DNA from: Campylobacterota bacterium
GTDB taxonomy: Bacteria > Campylobacterota > Campylobacteria > Campylobacterales > SZUA-545
Assembly (NCBI GenBank): GCA_003561815.1
Contig: PWVP01000020.1
Location: 1-34,532 of the forward strand
Direction of reading: 5' to 3'
DNA: 34,532 nucleotides
This document shows positions 32,752 through 34,532 of the stretch, piece after piece; positions within the stretch are counted from its first letter, which is position 1, and every line of letters begins with the position of its first letter. The notes beneath the pieces were generated by a model. The model had not been told where the DNA came from. It searched no databases and saw nothing but the letters and a program-made list of their open reading frames with translations. The position numbers and the translations under genes are program-made.

Positions 32752-33388
32752 TGCGGGTGGCGTACTTTTTGATGGTCTTGGGCGCCATGCCGGTGGTGCG
32801 GGCTATGAGAGCGGGGGTGGGCTTCATCCCCAGCACCTCTAAAACCGTCACGGCGGTCTCGTAGCGCACCTGCGCATCACGGCTGCGCATCAAAGAGGCG
32901 TTTTGGGTCTGCTTTTTGCGCTTGGCCCGCACCGCTTTCGGCTCCACTTCACTCGCGCGACTATCAAGATGACTCGCCGCCAGAAGGGCCAACCACGGCA
33001 GCGCCAGCCGATCGGACTCGGTGATGGGGGTGCGCCTCTTCTCTTGAGCATTCAAACGGTGGCGCGCCGCCCTTTCAAGCCGATCGATCGTCTGCTCTAA
33101 AAGCGGCAGCAAGAGCGGCTCAAGCAGACGGCGGGATCGAGGCTCGATTGGTGCGCCCTTAGGCCAGCAGCCCGTATGCACCACCCAGTGCAAAAACCCC
33201 AACCCCGAAAGCAGCTCTTTAGGCAGTAGACCGTGCTGCTTCTCAAGCCGCCTATAGAGCGCTTCATAGGATTGCCGACAGCGCGCGGCGCGATCGAGCA
33301 GCTCGACCAGATCGAGATCGGTCCGCGCAAAACACCACCGAGAGCCCCCCTCATACGAGCGGGGATGAAAACACCACTCCGGATTCAT
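32741..33388 (-). CDS. Unknown protein with C-terminal HTH-like segment
   Basis: I do not recognise this 215-aa protein. The N-terminal two thirds are helical, with several Trp and Cys (NPEWCFHPRSYEGGSRWCF, GFLHWVVHTGCW). A basic linker (about 150-168, VRAKRKKQTQ) leads to a C-terminal segment, LGMKPTPALIARTTGMAPKTIKKYATR, that looks like a helix-turn-helix with a recognition helix. DNA binding is therefore plausible. No Shine-Dalgarno precedes the ATG at 33388, but TAAAAT sits exactly six bases upstream, so it may be translated from a leaderless mRNA. Base composition resembles the neighbours. Confidence 0.68.
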   Translation of the reverse strand: MNPEWCFHPRSYEGGSRWCFARTDLDLVELLDRAARCRQSYEALYRRLEKQHGLLPKELLSGLGFLHWVVHTGCWPKGAPIEPRSRRLLEPLLLPLLEQTIDRLERAARHRLNAQEKRRTPITESDRLALPWLALLAASHLDSRASEVEPKAVRAKRKKQTQNASLMRSRDAQVRYETAVTVLEVLGMKPTPALIARTTGMAPKTIKKYATRTSG

Positions 33389-33394
33389 GGGGCT

Positions 33395-33400
33395 ATTTTA
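33395..33400 (-). promoter_or_regulatory. -10-like box directly before the ATG of the unknown HTH gene
   Basis: The complement reads TAAAAT, then six bases, then ATG. The predicted transcription start coincides with the start codon. No clear -35 is visible. Confidence 0.35.
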
Positions 33401-33413
33401 CCCAATTGGCACC

Positions 33414-33938
33414 TCAAAAGCGGTAGGCCATACCGACAAGAAAGATGTCAATCCCCTGATTGGGGCTTTTAAGGCCGGCATTGGAGTAGTGCATGTAGCG
33501 AAAGTGAAGATCGATAGCATCACTCCGCATCCCAACCCCAACGCGATCCTCAAACTGAAAGTGTGATGACATATCTCTGCTGTCTATTAGCTTTTTAGTA
33601 ATCAAAGAGATGCCCACCCCAAGCTCCAGATAGGGAGTGAAGGCGCCTGGGCGGTAGAAGTTGACCGTAAAAACCGGCGAGTAGGCGATCGCTGAAAGGC
33701 GATCGTGTCGGCCATCCCACTGATTAATCGAGAGCTCGTGATAGCCGCTTAGATAGAGCCGATCGGAGGAGTCGCACAGTGGTTGCAAAAAGAGGCGCTG
33801 AAGACCTAAGCGATAGATCTTGATCCCGTCTTTGCTCTCGCCAATATCCGCCGAACCCCAGATGCGCGGCGTATCCGCCATAGCCGAGAGACCCAGAACC
33901 CCAGAAAGCGCTATCGTCACCAAAAATCGAAAAACCAA
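33414..33938 (-). CDS. PagL-like lipid A 3-O-deacylase (acyloxyacyl hydrolase family)
   Basis: PagL is an outer-membrane beta-barrel that removes the 3-O-acyl chain of lipid A. The protein has a signal peptide (LVTIALSGVLGLSAMA), short beta-strands throughout, the family segment FQFEDRVGVGMR and the catalytic motif MHYSNAGLKSPNQGID, where His and Ser (HxS) match the known catalytic pair. The third catalytic residue, Glu 14 positions after the His in Pseudomonas PagL as I recall, would be Asp here. It ends AYRF, a barrel C-terminus. I choose TTG 33938 (174 aa) after GGGGGAGG; the track's GTG 33965 adds nine residues with no ribosome site. Confidence 0.78.
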   Translation of the reverse strand: MVFRFLVTIALSGVLGLSAMADTPRIWGSADIGESKDGIKIYRLGLQRLFLQPLCDSSDRLYLSGYHELSINQWDGRHDRLSAIAYSPVFTVNFYRPGAFTPYLELGVGISLITKKLIDSRDMSSHFQFEDRVGVGMRSDAIDLHFRYMHYSNAGLKSPNQGIDIFLVGMAYRF

Positions 33939-34050
33939 AAGCCTCCCCCTATACACAAACAGCACAAATCAAACTAAATGTATTTTGGCACGGTTTGCTT
34001 AAAATTAAAGGGTTAAATAATCAAATAAAGATGAGGATAATTTATAAAAA

Positions 34051-34138
34051 TGGCGGACAGGGTGGGATTCGAACCCACGGTGAGTTGCCCCACACACGCG
34101 TTCCAGGCGTGCGCCTTCGACCACTCGGCCACCTGCCC
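34051..34138 (-). tRNA. tRNA-Ser (anticodon GGA)
   Basis: The complement folds as a class II tRNA with acceptor GGGCAGG/CCTGTCC (one G-U pair), anticodon loop CTGGAAC with GGA, a long variable arm, T-arm GTGGGTTCGAATCCCAC and an encoded CCA end. The 88-nt length is normal for tRNA-Ser. It is last in the cluster. Confidence 0.95.
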
Positions 34139-34168
34139 GTAAGCTGATAAATCGGAGAAGAGAACCCG

Positions 34169-34256
34169 TGGCGGGCAGGGTGGGATTCGAACCCACGGAG
34201 GTTTGACCCTCGCCGGTTTTCAAGACCGGTGCTTTTAACCACTCAGCCACCTACCC
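34169..34256 (-). tRNA. tRNA-Ser (anticodon TGA)
   Basis: Acceptor GGGTAGG/CCTGCCC (one G-U pair), anticodon stem CCGGT/ACCGG with loop CTTGAAA (TGA), a variable arm of the serine type, T-arm GTGGGTTCGAATCCCAC and an encoded CCA. It lies 30 nt upstream, in transcription order, of tRNA-Ser(GGA) and shares the same T-arm. Confidence 0.95.
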
Positions 34257-34270
34257 AGTCGGATACATTT

Positions 34271-34344
34271 TGGAGGCGGCACCCGGATTCGAACCGGGGA
34301 TCAGAGCTTTGCAGGCTCCTGCCTTACCACTTGGCTATGCCGCC
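34271..34344 (-). tRNA. tRNA-Cys (anticodon GCA)
   Basis: Acceptor GGCGGCA/TGCCGCC with discriminator U, anticodon stem GGAGC/GCTCT with loop CTGCAAA (GCA), T-arm CCCGGTTCGAATCCGGG and an encoded CCA. The 74-nt length is normal. Confidence 0.95.
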
Positions 34345-34370
34345 CTAACACACGGGGCTTAAAACCCTCA

Positions 34371-34457
34371 TGGTGCCCGAGGCCGGACTCGAACCGGCAC
34401 GGACGAACCGTCCTCAGGATTTTAAGTCCTGTGTGTCTACCATTCCACCACTCGGGC
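34371..34457 (-). tRNA. tRNA-Leu (anticodon TAA)
   Basis: Acceptor GCCCGAG/CTCGGGC with discriminator A, anticodon stem CAGGA/TCCTG with loop CTTAAAA (TAA), a long variable arm (GAGGACGGTTCGTCCGT), T-arm GCCGGTTCGAGTCCGGC and an encoded CCA. 87 nt, class II. Confidence 0.95.
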
Positions 34458-34467
34458 GCAAAAAATC

Positions 34468-34532
34468 TGGAGCGGGAAACGAGATTCGAACTCGCGACCC
34501 CAACCTTGGCAAGGTTGTGCTCTACCCCTGAG
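34468..34532 (-). tRNA. tRNA-Gly (anticodon GCC), 5' end outside the window
   Basis: The D-arm onwards is present: anticodon stem CAACC/GGTTG with loop TTGCCAA (GCC), T-arm GCGAGTTCGAATCTCGT, 3' acceptor TTCCCGC with discriminator T and CCA. About ten 5' bases are cut off by the window edge. It is the most upstream tRNA of the visible cluster, 10 nt before tRNA-Leu. Confidence 0.92.

Noticed and set aside
34005-34250. ORFs 34005..34250 and 34042..34242 on the minus strand
   Set aside because: They run through the two tRNA-Ser genes; the peptides are spurious translations of tRNA sequence.
1-34532. Mobile elements, CRISPR arrays, phage genes, attachment sites
   Set aside because: No transposase, integrase or direct-repeat arrays found. 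The tRNA cluster at the right end shows no duplicated tRNA fragment within the window to suggest an attachment site.

Overview
This window looks like chromosomal DNA from a GC-rich (high 50s % by eye) member of the Campylobacterota (former Epsilonproteobacteria). The evidence is gene content and order. A cheY-prmA-ftsH-psd-like-pssA block, an rpmE-rsmI-rlmB-(two membrane/periplasmic proteins)-aminotransferase block, and a plsY-folB-(CosR/HsrA-type regulator)-ferredoxin-ppx block all match Campylobacter/Helicobacter synteny as I recall it. The regulator's DNA-binding half and CheY are also extremely close to Campylobacter/Helicobacter sequences. I see no phage, IS element, CRISPR array or plasmid feature; this is dense core genome.

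Layout. 1-1050: the start of an exported protein running off the left edge, then a TorF-type outer-membrane protein, both on the minus strand. 1051-2652 (+): two small membrane proteins, one of 33 aa that is absent from the ORF track, then a multi-TM diguanylate cyclase. 2744-10975 (+): der, a heme/FAD-type diguanylate cyclase, a heme-type HD-GYP phosphodiesterase, serS and a TPR protein, with overlapping or nearly touching genes behind one good promoter. 10972-18939 (-): a long operon-like run hisH-hisA-cheY-prmA-ftsH-psd-like-pssA-leuA-DUF1566 protein. 19091-23649 (+): rpmE-rsmI-rlmB-RodZ-like-periplasmic protein-aminotransferase. tyrA (-) and bamA (+) are divergent. 26864-31667 (-): plsY-folB-RR-HK-ferredoxin-ppx. 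nadA (+) converges on an unknown HTH protein (-), followed by a PagL-like lipid A deacylase (-). The right end is a five-tRNA cluster on the minus strand, transcribed in the order Gly-Leu-Cys-Ser-Ser.

How the genes work together. The most interesting block is the c-di-GMP cluster. Two adjacent, overlapping genes encode opposing enzymes, a GGEEF cyclase and an HD-GYP phosphodiesterase. Both carry the same kind of periplasmic module with a CLQCH c-type heme motif at the same residue number (149-153). The cyclase also has an Aer-like PAS domain. This suggests a redox- or gas-responsive c-di-GMP switch. A second highlight is a CosR/HsrA-type regulator, known as an orphan with a degenerate receiver in Campylobacter/Helicobacter, which here has an intact phospho-acceptor site and an adjacent histidine kinase. 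A third is a phosphatidylserine-decarboxylase-like protein whose self-cleavage Gly-Ser reads Gly-Gly.

Window-wide, all four convergent gene pairs overlap at their 3' ends. At least six genes appear to start with TTG. The palindrome GCGATCGC and its core CGATCG look strongly over-represented.
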